From: Gnetum montanum | Lineage: Eukaryota; Streptophyta; Gnetopsida; Gnetales; Gnetaceae | Direction of reading: 5' to 3' | Assembly: GCA_015680685.1 (NCBI GenBank) | Contig: MNCI01020094.1 | Location: 788,574-852,573 of the forward strand | Length of the DNA stretch: 64,000 nt | Shown here: in pieces, positions 1 through 10,539 of the stretch | How the letters are laid out: each line of letters begins with the position of its first letter | Numbering within the stretch: position 1 is the stretch's first letter | Made by a program: the position numbers and the translations under genes | Notes under the pieces: model-generated | The model's database searches: none | What the model saw: only the letters and a program-made list of their open reading frames with translations | Told to the model about the DNA's origin: nothing

Positions 1-560
1 GCATGATCTAAATTTGGTTATAGCCACTATAACCATATATTAAGCCATAATATTAATGCCCAGAAATATTATCCAACACTTCGTCCATAAATGATAATGA
101 AAAATGATCTTTGAACATCGCCATGTTCAACAACTTAAAATTAATATCGACTCACCACTTGCCATCATTATTTGGCACAATTATAAGTGGGGTAACCAAC
201 TCACTATCTACAATTGGATAGATGAATCCATCCTTGAGTAGTTATTCAATTTTTTCTTTGATGATATACTTTAATTTGGCTTTTAGCTACTGCTATGGAT
301 GCCACTTTAGCTTTATGTCTAGATCAGTATAGATGTGATGCTAGCATATCTAAGGATCAATACCTATGAGTTTAGGAAATGACCAAGCAAAGGTTGTTGG
401 CCATTTATTAACTACCTTCAACAACATTCTTTTCTATTTAGGAGCAAGGTTGACATTAATTATCACTAGCTTGACATTTTTCAGAAATGCATATTCAATG
501 CTGGTAGGTAGAGTTTTCAACTCTAAGGGCTCCTGTTAAAATTTTTTGGGGATTTTCAAC
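1..560 (-). pseudogene. reverse transcriptase, N-terminal part (element 1)
   Basis: At the left edge the minus strand encodes a GYSGYN-like motif, the conserved RT block found as DGYSGYNQI in element A. Further along (about 180-300) is the upstream RT region, which aligns with 29500-29620 of element B. The catalytic palm block lies beyond the window. Stops interrupt the frame. The segment 560-680 is disturbed by an assembly artefact (Ns at 585 and 675), so the junction with the protease cannot be read cleanly. Confidence 0.7.
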
Positions 561-584
561 TCTTCCTAATTGATCTCATCATGT

Positions 585-675
585 NAGTACTACAAAACTT
601 GTTCACCATCTCCTAGAGGGAAATCCCCATATCCTTATCATCCTCCTCATCCTTCATCACATGCTCCTCCATCCN
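585..675. other. assembly artefact: inverted 89-bp segment between two Ns
   Basis: The 89 bases at 586-674 are the exact reverse complement of 1124-1212, and a single N stands on each side. A perfect inverted copy bounded exactly by Ns inside an otherwise diverged old element is best explained by a mis-filled scaffold gap, not by biology. Confidence 0.9.
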
Positions 676-679
676 GGTT

Positions 680-1012
680 CTAGGCATTGCACATTTCATG
701 GAAAATTAAGTTGACACCAAGACTTGAATCAAGAAGAGCCTTGCATGGCTCATTTCTAGTGATTTGTAAGTAGATAAGAGGACTACTAGGATCAACACAT
801 TTCTTGGAAAGGTTACTAGCCTTGATCCAATTAGATACAACATGGGTTAACATGATTGTGTAGATCTTGGGAGGTGTTTGGGTTGAAGAGATTTCAAAAT
901 AAATGCATGTAGAGGATGAAGGAGACACAGGACAACCAGTTGCATGAGTTGATGAGGGCTTTGTAGGGCTATTGGTTAGGAAGAATGATCTTTTACCAAA
1001 TCTGGTTTCCAT
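680..1012 (-). pseudogene. retropepsin-like protease (element 1)
   Basis: Open for 110 codons on the minus strand. Near the C-terminus it contains LLDSSLGVNLI, matching the catalytic block of the Athila-type protease (LMDSGSGVNL in element F). The usual D-S/T-G is changed to D-S-S, so catalysis is doubtful. Just upstream are TWIKASNLS-like and PLIYLQI-like stretches that recur in elements A, B and F and identify the same region. In the family this protease cleaves the Gag-Pol polyprotein inside the particle. It lies directly downstream of gag, as expected. The apparent start methionine is an internal codon of the original polyprotein. Confidence 0.75.
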
Positions 1013-1079
1013 ACCACTCAGCTAAGGAACCAGTTGTAAGTTAATAGCCCTAGTAGCATTACGTTGCTATGACTATGTA

Positions 1080-3270
1080 GGAATTTCACCTTGCATGGAT
1101 GGAGCAAGTGGTAATTAGGTTGAGGATGGAGGAGCATGTGATGAAGGATGAGGAGGATGATAAGGATATGGGGATTTCCCTCTAGGAGATGGTGAACAAG
1201 TTTTGTAGTACTTTGGAGGGTCGTAGTGATGTTGAAAAGATGTAACTAAAAGAGTCAGATGGAGACATGGGTTGCTAAACATAGTATCCATATGGATTGG
1301 ATTGTCGGTAAGGGTATTATTACCTTGATGATGACATCCCCCGTGACTATGGATGCTACCACTGATGGTACTGATCATACAGTTTTGGTGGAGCTTCACT
1401 TGAATAAGAAGCTTGTTGTTGCTAGTGGAACTACCTTGGGTTGCGTTGAGGATAAGGCAACCTTCTGGGTGCTTGCCTTCATGCTAGTATAGGATTCAGA
1501 CCAGACAACCTATATTCTTGTAAGTGCGACACAATAGGGAAACATCCCTTGGGATGTTCATATTGGCAAATGTCACACCCACCATCAGCATCTAATTCTA
1601 ACTCCATAACCTCTTTTACTACAACATCATTTCCATTACCACATTGGTAGGCATGTTCAGCTTTCATTCTTCTCTTGTGGTCACGATCACTACCTTGCTC
1701 TTTAGATTCTTCTATAATTTTTAGAGTAGTTTAAAAATTTTCATCCAAATATTTCCTAATTTTATCAACCTTAGTTAAAATTTTAGATACAAATTCTTGA
1801 ATTGGCAAGGTTTTTCACTGCACAAATTCATCAAGTGGTGCCTCCTCCTCACTGTCATAGAATTGGACCTCCCTTTTTCTGATGGAAGGATCCTAGTTAT
1901 ACTTCTTAGTACTTTCCTATTTTCTCTATTCACCTTCTTCTTTTGCAACCTTCTCAATCAACCTTTAAATCTAATGGGCTCTTAGTTCTAATAATCTCCC
2001 TTGGGCATAGATCCCAAGGGTTCTTCTCAGTTCTAATCAAAGTCCATCTATGATATGGCAATGCAATTCCCATTAAGAATAATCATGGCTAGGACATTTG
2101 TGCAAGAGAGAGAAATACCTATTCATGGCTATGTCCAAGGATTCATGTGTTCCTTGTCACCAACCTTGGATTTTCTTTCTCAAATAGGACACTCTGGAGT
2201 ACGTCTAATATTTGTTATTGAATAGCTTAAGCATTGTACTCCATCTACAAATTGATTTTGACTCCAAGGAGTGGTACTAACTTTCTGCTTCTTTTATGAG
2301 TATCCTAGGAAACAACTTAAGTTTCTACAAATTTTTCTCTATGTTTTGCAAAGAAAAGGCATTGTGAAAGGCTTGAATATGGGTTTTTGGGTCTAAATTA
2401 TATCCCCCTTTAAATCTGGGAATATTGTTCATATCGAACCTCTTGATTTTGCTATCTTTCACATGCGTGGTTGGAATTCTGGCTACCTATGTAATGTTCA
2501 ACATGCTTTGAGTTGCAAGTAAAGGTTCATCATCATCATGATTTTGATAATGCCTATGGTGTCCTCTACTATCCCTTTATTCATTATAGGTTCTATGATC
2601 ATTGTTCCACCATTCACCTCCATCATGATTTCATCCCCTATCGTTTTGATCAAATTTGGAGGAAGAAGAAGAAGATGTAAATGAAGAGGGTGAAGAGGAA
2701 GGAGGATTTCCACCACCATAATTTCTACCACCTCCTCTCTACTTGTCATGGCCATGATCATTAGGTTTATTGTCATCATGATGCTTACCTAGGCCCTTGC
2801 CTTGACTACCACTTTTGCTTGAACCCAGATTATTAATAGTGAACTATAAGTATGGGTTGAAGCCCCCTTCACTAGAGTCAAGGGGTGGGAAATCTTCATG
2901 TTGATAACCCCTAGAGGGTGGATCCTCCTTGTTATTTTGGTTCAGTAGGAACAAGGGGTTAGCAAACCATTTCCCCTTTGTAGCTTCATGGTGCTTCTCC
3001 TAGTGCTGATCTCATTTACATTGTATTTCTGTGGGATGGTAGTCTTGATAGTCATGGTCCTACACAATGTATTCATCATGGAGATCTCAGATGTTCAACC
3101 TCTTAAGAGTTTAGAGCAAAATCCTAGGAACAGATCAGTTGAGAGGAAACACAACATTTCCTTCCATGTCTTTCCATTTTAGTTGTTCATTATAATGTAG
3201 GATGAAGGTGAAATTAGGTACAAACTCCTCTAGATGAGTGTACATCACGTTGAATTCTTGGGGCACTGGA
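1080..3270 (-). pseudogene. gag (element 1)
   Basis: Degenerate gag of an Athila-like element. Visible parts, N- to C-terminal (high to low coordinates): an acidic, His/Asp-rich N-terminal region around 2500-2900, a capsid-like region around 2050-2450, an acidic linker about 1775-1900 (DSEEEAPLDEF), then CDICQYEHPKGC at about 1555-1590, a cysteine/histidine knuckle with CX2CX3HX3C spacing, and a proline-rich tail at 1115-1399. Gag would form the virus-like particle and bind element RNA through the knuckle. Several frame changes and stops break it. The same modules align with gag of A (10540-13080), B and F. Confidence 0.75.
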
Positions 3271-3428
3271 AATTTTGATTTATCATGCATGTGAGAAGAA
3301 AACTTCAGTGTACATTAATTATAATTATAATTATTTTATTTTTCTAATGATTGCAACTTTAAGGTTCATTTCAATAATTTTAAATAATATTCACCAAGTC
3401 CTAGGTAACACACGTATCAAACTACAAG

Positions 3429-3446
3429 TCCCTAGCAATAGCACCA
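3429..3446 (-). promoter_or_regulatory. primer-binding site (tRNA-Asp type), element 1
   Basis: Minus strand TGGTGCTATTGCTAGGGA, one base inside the LTR end at 3448. It matches the complement of the plant tRNA-Asp 3' end at 13 of 18 positions, and the better preserved copy in element F matches at 16 of 18. This primes minus-strand cDNA synthesis in the family. Confidence 0.75.
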
Positions 3447-3447
3447 A

Positions 3448-3912
3448 TGATAAGCAACGAGTAGACCCTACGCCAAACCATACGAATCACTAAGCGTTCA
3501 TAAGTGATCTAGTTGAATTTCATGGACTTATATCCTTCTAAGTATGCTAGTCTCTAGAAAGTGAAACTAACCATTACAATTGTTATCTTTCCAATTACAC
3601 ATGTGAAATGCAACGGTATGGTTAAGTTCAAGTACATGATATGATTTTTGTAATTTTTATGTTTTATGTTCTAAGTTGCCTAAGAATAACGAATAGAGAA
3701 TTAAAGATATTTAATTTCTAATTTAATCTAACTAGCTAGCATTTCACTAATCCTAGCATAAGCATTTGTTCCCACTTAACGTACACATCCTAACCACATT
3801 TAATGCTACTGGGTTAACAAACATTAAGCTTTACTAGAATTACCAAGTGTCAAGCTTATGCTTGAAGTGGTCATACTTATGTGCTTAATTTATCACTATT
3901 TAATTTAGATTG
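3448..3912 (-). repeat. 5' LTR, truncated (element 1)
   Basis: On the plus strand it begins TGATAAGC next to the primer site and follows the LTRs at 52020 and 21156 until about 3912, where similarity stops. The outer half, with the promoter, is missing, so the insertion was cut by a deletion or recombination. Confidence 0.75.
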
Positions 3913-4922
3913 GAAATAGATTAATTTTAGAAGAAGAGTACACACTTTAATTTTAGATTCAGGCTACGTGTGATTTTTGGGTTTTAAGTGCCCATTAGAA
4001 TTCAATGATCATTGAACCCTAGCATGTCCTTGTAAGTATAAATACTTAGCAATCCTTTCATTAGATAACATTTATTTATATTTTCAACATTTGAGAGAAA
4101 AAATTAGAGAGGAAGACCTTATCGAAGTAGGAGAAAATACCATAGTCCAAGTTTATGCAACCTTTATGGATTTACATAAGTTTTATATTTTATCCTTCTA
4201 AGATCTAGTTTCTAGATCTTCTTTGGATGTGATTATTGATTTAGTACTTATCCATAGGGTTGGAGCCTCAATGAGAGATCTCATCCATGTAAGAGTTTTC
4301 CTCAAAGTGCATCATTTTCCAAGTAGGAAAATTTATTATAATTCCTTTCTATTAGAATTTTGGTTTTCAAGGTTTTTTCTAATGATAAATATAATTTCTT
4401 GCTATTTTTATGGAATGTTGTACATAGTTTCATATTGTTCTAATTGAGACCCATTAGATCCATTAGAGAAATTTTTTTTAGAATCAAACTTGTGACTTGG
4501 GATTACCAAGTTAAAATCCTTACCACTAGGGTAATACATCATTGTTAATTCTTTTTCATTTTAGATGTGTTGAACCTTAAGGTTATGATTTTTTTTTTGT
4601 TTCTTACTTTTCTAAACTTTTTCCTCTCCTTTGAGGTTTACACACTGTAGATTTGGATTGCAATTGTGTCAAAATAAAGTTTAACATAACCATTAAAGTT
4701 ATAATATACATAGTGAGCTTTTTCTTTAAAAAGAAAGTATAACAAGGAATCTATTCTAGCTTAGGATATTTAAAAAAACTTTATCATACCTTTGTTCAAT
4801 TAACTATTCTTTATAGGTGTGTTGTATGAGGTCTTGCTATATCAAATACATATTTGAAATAGATAGAAGATATTTAACAACTTTTTTTGCTCAATGAACT
4901 TGAATTGAAGAGACATATTATA
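3913..4922. other. unassigned AT-rich DNA between elements 1 and A
   Basis: No convincing gene. A TATAAATA box lies at 4037-4044 on the plus strand, with LTR-like leader composition after it, so part of this may be the LTR of an unrecognised element. About 4815-4922 is the left half of a duplicated low-copy sequence whose other copy is at 15063-15165. A tRNA-like head lies near 4480-4530. Confidence 0.5.
4478..4535 (-). mobile_element. possible tRNA-derived SINE head
   Basis: On the minus strand CCTAGTGGTAAGG (4518-4530) resembles a pol III A box. About 27 bases further, AAGTTTGATTC (4481-4491) resembles a decayed B box (GGTTCGANTCC). The order and spacing fit a plant SINE head. No body, tail or target duplication could be fixed. 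Confidence 0.35.
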
Positions 4923-4927
4923 CTTCT
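4923..4927. repeat. target site duplication CTTCT, left copy (element A)
   Basis: CTTCT immediately before the LTR start TGATGAG at 4928. It is identical to 13982-13986, immediately after the other LTR end. Five bases is the usual Ty3/gypsy duplication length. Confidence 0.9.
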
Positions 4928-5749
4928 TGATGAGAAGTGAGGTACCTGTACATTCAACCATATAAATACAAGCATTCACGTGAAATCTGGTCAAATTCCA
5001 AGGACTAAGTACTTATGCACCTTCACAGAACAAGGATGGGTTAGGAAATCATTGTCTTCCCAAGCTTACTTGTATGGCATGAGTGTATGGTTAAGTAAAC
5101 TTGAGGCATGTGATTTTTATGGTTTTTATGTTTTATGTTCTTGGTGCTTAAAATAGAGAAATGAAATAATTTAATAACTAATTTGGTTTAAATAAACAAC
5201 TATGATCTACTAGTCCCAACACCAACATCTGTTCCCACTTGCCATACACATCCTGAACTAGTGTAACACTACTGAGATTACCAAATGTTAATTGTTACTA
5301 GGTTAGCAAGTGTTCCACATATGCTTGAAGTGGTCGTACTAAGTGTGCTTACTTGTGAAAAGTAACGAATCAATAAAAACAACCAATTAACTATGAAAGC
5401 ATTAAATACCTATAAATAACATTAAATGCAATAAATAAGCTATTTTTAATGTTGCAAAGTTTATCACAAAGTTCTTTTTATTTCTAGACACAAAGTGTGC
5501 TCATCTACATAATGCTCGAATAAAGATCCATTCGCTTTATGAATCCTACTATGGACACTTAGAAATAATTCTAACTCTAAGAAGGGAAAACTACAAGAGT
5601 TTAGGTAAGGGACTAAGAAAACTCATATCGTTTAGGTAAGATTTTAGACAGGTTCTGACATTAGATGTCTAATATCGCTTAGCAGGCTCGGATATCATGA
5701 ACCCGATATCGTGAATCCGATATCACAGTCTTGAAATTGTGGGTCATCA
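4928..5749 (-). repeat. 3' LTR of element A (822 bp)
   Basis: On the plus strand it begins TGATGAG and ends GGGTCATCA. It aligns along its length with 13158-13981 with small indels and many substitutions, so the insertion is old. The promoter-side TATA sequence present in the other LTR is disrupted here near 5630-5650. Confidence 0.9.
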
Positions 5750-5758
5750 TACCCCCAT
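5750..5758 (-). promoter_or_regulatory. polypurine tract, element A
   Basis: Minus strand ATGGGGGTA directly abuts the 3' LTR. The same position holds GTGGGGGTA in element E. It is the plus-strand primer of reverse transcription in this class. Confidence 0.8.
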
Positions 5759-7600
5759 GACTGAATGAAAACTCGTTCTTCAGTTCCTTACAAAATATTG
5801 GAAAGGTATGAGATTATTAACCATACGATAATCTAACAGTGACATGGAATGACAGACTCAAAGTGCCCGATGAAGTAATCAACAAGCATATTACAACATT
5901 GGTGTTCATACCCATTATGATGAACACCATTCATAGATGATATCCAAACATTTATTTGATAGCTTGGAGAGAGAGAAAAAAAATAAAATGAAGTGCATTG
6001 CTATTGATGTCAAAATTGTACACACCTTTCTTCATCCATGGCCATATGATGCATGTTCCTTGAATAATTGCCTTAGCTCTAATCCATCTTGAGTGCTCCC
6101 TTTTATCCCAGTCCATTATTCATGTAATTTCCATCTACACACACAACGCAATCACGAATTAGCAAGGATAAATAAGATATGATGTAGTTCACACCTTGCC
6201 TTAATATGAAGCACATTGCCTAGGTTGTGGGTATGGCAGATATTGGGTTAGAGTTTTATCACTAGTGACTACCCAAGGTGTAGGGGTGAGATAAGTAATG
6301 GAATGGAAAAGTTTGTGACAGGGCCTCCACAACTAAGAGCAAGCCTTCCTTAGCAATAGGGTGGAAAATTTTAAAGAACAAGGAAGTGGAGAGAAATAAC
6401 AATGGTGAAGTGGATAAAACAAAAAAAAAATTGATATCATTGATGGGATGAAATGAGAAATAGTTGATTGTGGAAATGTTTAATGAAAAGAGCTTAACAA
6501 CTACACCAAAAAGGAATGCCAATGGATATTTTCCAAAGCAAGCTCATGCCCTTTATGCCTTGATGAACCCACAAACCAAAGAGTCCATAGGCTCTAGTTA
6601 TGACATATGGAAACAATGGTTAAGAACTTACCCACAAGAGTTTACCAAAGAATAACAATGCATCAACCAAGATATAGACTAATCATAAAACTGGCAATGA
6701 GGTGGAATATGGGAAGCAATACGAAAAAGAGGGAATGGAATGGAATCCCAAAATTAAGGTTGTGTAAAGTCCCTTGTATAGTGTGTTGTTAATGTGACTT
6801 AATAAAATTTTGTCCAAATCTAGATTCAAACTAACCACATCTAGTGACCTCACAATAACACATTTGACCAATCCATCCTCCTGTAGTAGCAAGAATGCTT
6901 TGATAAAGAAACTACCATTCCAACAAGAAAAGAATAGAAGAGTAGGAAGTGAAAAAGGGCCTTAGTTAGAGGGAACCTTCAAGCATGGGTAACATGTCTT
7001 TCTAGTGCCATAACCAGTGCTTATAGCCCATGTTACTTTTATTATGTCTAAGGGGTGTGCTTTGAATTCTCACCAATTTTTTTTTACATGAGAACCACAC
7101 CATGCAAAGACTTATTTGATTTATTCAACTTCCTGATATTTGGTCAATAGTGGAATGGTGAAAAACCTATGAAAAACATCCAGGTACCTAAGAGAATAGT
7201 CAGCACAAATGCATCAAATCCCCTGAAAGTCACATCCTTTTCAATCCATTTGAATTTTTCCTTAGTTTGAAGAATATCAAGTCACCAATTTATTAATAGG
7301 ATTTTTTAGGAAAAGGAGTAGTACAACTCCAAAATTAAGGGAGACCATAGAGTTGAATGGATGAATGGATGACATGGACTCATTTCCTATTTTATCAAAA
7401 GAACCATATCTTAGCATCAACATTGAAAGTCAAACACAAAAACCAAACATTAGCAATCAACACCATTATAGTCCAACCCACCATCATAAGCACCTATTAT
7501 ATGATGAGTTAATGTAAATCAAACAAAGAAATAGTAAAAATGTTAACGATGGTGTAAAACAAAAAATAAGTAAAAATGAAAAATATGTAAAATAAAAATA
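5759..7600 (-). other. 3' region of element A, no intact gene
   Basis: About 1.8 kb between integrase and the polypurine tract. 6650-7600 aligns with 26080-27120 of element B and with 63430-64000 of element F (reverse complement). 5759-6130 corresponds to scraps of the 3-kb ORF found at this place in B and E, so A appears to have lost nearly all of that ORF. Short open frames here are not conserved. Confidence 0.7.
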
Positions 7601-9120
7601 TAAAAGGAACTGAGGGCTGAGAATAGTTAGCATTGGTGGCCATCTCCCCCATGACTGAGTTGGAAGGAGGTGATCTGAAATAATAAGTACGGTTGTCCAC
7701 CAATAGAGGTAGCATTAGTACTGGCTATTTTACGCTCATGGAAAGGTTTGGTTTGTTGGATATTGACTAATAATTTTCTTCCTAGTATTTCAGGTATAGA
7801 GATCATCATGGCCCCTAAAGGAAAAGTTTCATCAATGATATAAGGCCCTCCCCTCCCCTCCTCCCCCGCCCCCACAACATTTGAAATTTAGTTCGTTGCG
7901 GCACATGTGCAGGATTCCAATAGAGAACCTTATCTCCTAGTTGGTATTTGACTTTCCTAATACTTAGGTTATGACGTTGTTTGTTAAAGGCCTTGTGCAG
8001 TCCATTGGATGACAGGGTAGCTAACCAATTTTATTTTAGCAAGTTAAGGTTTATTAACTATTCTTTCTATGCTAGATTGAGTTCAAGGTTAAGATCACAT
8101 GCTATAGATAGTGTATGGAGCTCAACTTGAATAGAAAGAGTTGGAAGTTTACTGTACACTAACTCGTAGGAAGATTAGCCTATAGGGAGTTTCCATATGG
8201 AGTGGTATGCCCAAAGAGCATTATTCAATTTGGTGCTCCAGTCTCATCTATATTTACTAATAGTTCATGTCAATATTTTTGTGATCTCCCTATTGGTGAC
8301 TTTGGCTTGACCATTCACTTGAGGATGATATGGTGTAGTTAGCTTATGCTCAACTCTTAAGCATTGAATCAACTTTCAAAAAGTTTCACCTATAAAATGT
8401 ATACCATTGTCAAAAATAAGTGCACAAGGCATGCCAAACCTATTTACGATTTGTTGTTGAACAAATCGGGCAGTGGTAGATGATATACAATCCGTAATAG
8501 TGGATGCTTATGCCCACTTTGTAAAATAGTCAACAACAACAACAACAATGTAAGCTTTTCCATTGAAGATTAATGTAATAGGACCCATAAAATCAATTCC
8601 CCATATTTTGAAGGGTTCTAAGGGTTGAATTCATTGTTGTGGATCCTCCATTCTAGCAGTCATTTCCCCATCGTGTTGGCAGTGCTCACAAGATTGGATG
8701 AAATGATGGGCATCTCGGAACAATGTAAGCCAATAATATCTTGCAAGAAATATTTTAATGGCTATTTGTCTCCCAGTGTAATGACCCCCACAAGGATCCT
8801 CATTAGAATCTTGGAGAACTTGCAATTGATCTACATCGGGAACACACCATCGAACCAAGCCATCAAAACATACCTTATAAATATGCCCATTGATTTCCAT
8901 GAAATACTTGGCTTGGTGAAGAAATTGAAATTTATTTTTAACATATAACCCTTGTGGTGTTTCTTGTGTAACTAGATAAGTGAGAATGCTACTATACCAA
9001 TTTCTATCCGTGGGTAAGTGATTTTTTATCACACTTGCAAAGAGGAGTTCATTAGGAAAGTGATCAAAAATTGAATATTTTTTCTCTTTGTTGTTCCATT
9101 GTAACCAAGATAAATGATCA
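7601..9120 (-). pseudogene. integrase (element A)
   Basis: N-terminal zinc domain: HYTGRQ (within 8631-9182) followed by HHFIQSCEHC, giving the H-H-C-C ligand set. The catalytic core spans about 8250-8630, with YFTKWA and DNGIHFIG around the second aspartate. The third catalytic block reads GQAKVTNREI at about 8290-8330, where the family has Glu in place of Lys, so the D-D-E triad is broken. The C-terminal part, with LLVNIQQTKPFHE (7627-7875), resembles the end of element F's pol. Integrase would insert the cDNA into host DNA. Several stops separate the parts. The upstream end merges with the RNase H tail (EFDLTMIDRKGTKN). Confidence 0.85.
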
Positions 9121-10194
9121 ACAATAATGTTCTTGGTGCCTTTACGATCAATCATCGTAAGATCGAACTCTTGTAAGATCAAAAGTCATCATACGATGTG
9201 AGGGCTCACCATTGGCTATGATCCGGGTGTACAAATATCTTATAGCCGAATACATAGTGCCTAAATTTGTCTAGCATAAACACCACAACTGTTACCTCTT
9301 TTTTTATTGTGGTGTAGTTGAGTTGTGCACTAGCAAAACTTTGACTTGCATAATGGATGTAATCGGGTCATTTCTAGTTGTCTAATTGTGTAAGTACAGC
9401 TCCTAAAACAAAGTTGGATGCGTCAGTCATTATATGGAATGGCTTGGACCAATCAATAGCTTGTAGAATGGGTGTTTTTACGAGCTTCTATTTTAAGGTT
9501 TGGAAAGCTAGTTTACATTCCTTGGTCCATTCAAAGGGTATGTCCTTCTTTGTTAATTCTACCAATGGTTTTGCAACCTTCGAAAAGTTCTCAATGAAAT
9601 GTCTATAATAGCCATTATGTCCAAGGAATGACTAGATATCTTTTACAGTTTTAGGTTGAAAAGTGATTCCTTGGTTGACTTTAATCTTTTCAAGATCTAC
9701 CTCTATCCCTATTTGAGAAATCTTATGCCCTAATAAAATTCCTTCTTGGACCATTAAATGGATTTTCTACCAATTAAGCCTTAAATTCATTTCAACACAT
9801 CATTTCAGTACTTGCTCTAATTAGTCCAATGCTTGCTCAAAGTCCACTCCATAAGTGGAGAAATCATTCATGAAAACCTCCACACCAGTTCTTATTTGCT
9901 ATTCAAATATTCTTAGAACCAAATATTGAAATGTTGTTGGGGCATTGCACAGGCCAAATGGCATCTGTTTATATGCAAATGTTCCCCAAGGACTTGTGAA
10001 TGTAGTCTTGGCTTGGTCTTTTGGTACTATTTGAATTTGATTGTATCCACTGTAACCATCAAGAAAACTATAGTAGCGATGCCCTGCAATGGTATCTAAG
10101 ACTTGGTTGACGAATGGCAATGGAAAATGGTCTTTAACTTTTGCCTTACAATTTTTGGGAAGTCCCACTTACAATTGTTGACTTGAATCACTAG
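9121..10194 (-). pseudogene. reverse transcriptase and RNase H (element A)
   Basis: RT starts abruptly inside KDHFPLPF, fused to a broken protease, then DGYSGYNQI, SPWGTFAY and MPFGLCNAP (ORF 9899-10168). The catalytic palm block at about 9845-9885 reads VFMNDFSTYG, where the family has two adjacent aspartates, so one is replaced by Asn. RNase H follows at about 9120-9620 and ends in KGTKNIIVDHLSWL. In the family the pair copies element RNA into DNA and removes the template. The N-terminal third of RT is missing because of the deletion at about 10194. Confidence 0.85.
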
Positions 10195-10539
10195 GAAATT
10201 AGTTGTATACGACCACCCAAAAATAGTGGTGACAATGTCCTCCACTAGTCCTAGTGGGACAATGATGGACTGCTCATCCAGCTCTAAACGAATGTTACTC
10301 TTTTTTAGTGGAGGTAGGTTCTAGGATTTGTACATTTCTTGAAAGATTAAGTTCACACCCGAACTTGAGTCCAAAAGAGATCTGAAAGGCTCATTCTCAC
10401 AAATTTGTAAATATATAAGAGGGCTTCCAAGATTAGAGAATTTCCTAGAAAGATAGCTAGCTTTAATCCAATCGGTAATGGCATGAGTCAACATGACCAT
10501 GTGTGTTAAGTGCGGTATTTGGTTTGAAGGAAGCTCCAA
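10195..10539 (-). pseudogene. protease, C-terminally deleted (element A)
   Basis: Contains LLDSSSGVNLI (catalytic block, D-S-G altered to D-S-S), then a stretch equivalent to PLGLVEDIVTT of element F. Near the codons for VNNCKWDFP it jumps into the RT sequence KDHFPLPF. The usual C-terminal IIMG block seen in B and F is absent. This is an internal deletion, not a frameshift, because RT continues at once. Confidence 0.8.

Larger units (their letters stand above)
1..3912 (-). mobile_element. Athila-like LTR retrotransposon, element 1 (5' half)
   Basis: Minus-strand Ty3/gypsy element running off the left window edge. Read on the minus strand the order is truncated 5' LTR (3448-3912), primer-binding site (3429-3446), gag, protease, and the start of reverse transcriptase at the edge. 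The same order and recognisable sequence recur in elements A, B, E and F of this window. All coding parts carry stops or frame changes, so it is dead. The LTR lacks its outer half and no target duplication can be seen. The Athila-like assignment rests on the tRNA-Asp-type primer site and the gag and protease motifs. Confidence 0.85.

Noticed and set aside
586-674. Inverted repeat with 1124-1212 as a possible hairpin or cruciform
   Set aside because: Exactly bounded by Ns, so almost surely an assembly product.
8625-8948. 107-codon plus-strand ORF in element A
   Set aside because: Antisense of the integrase zinc domain on the minus strand.
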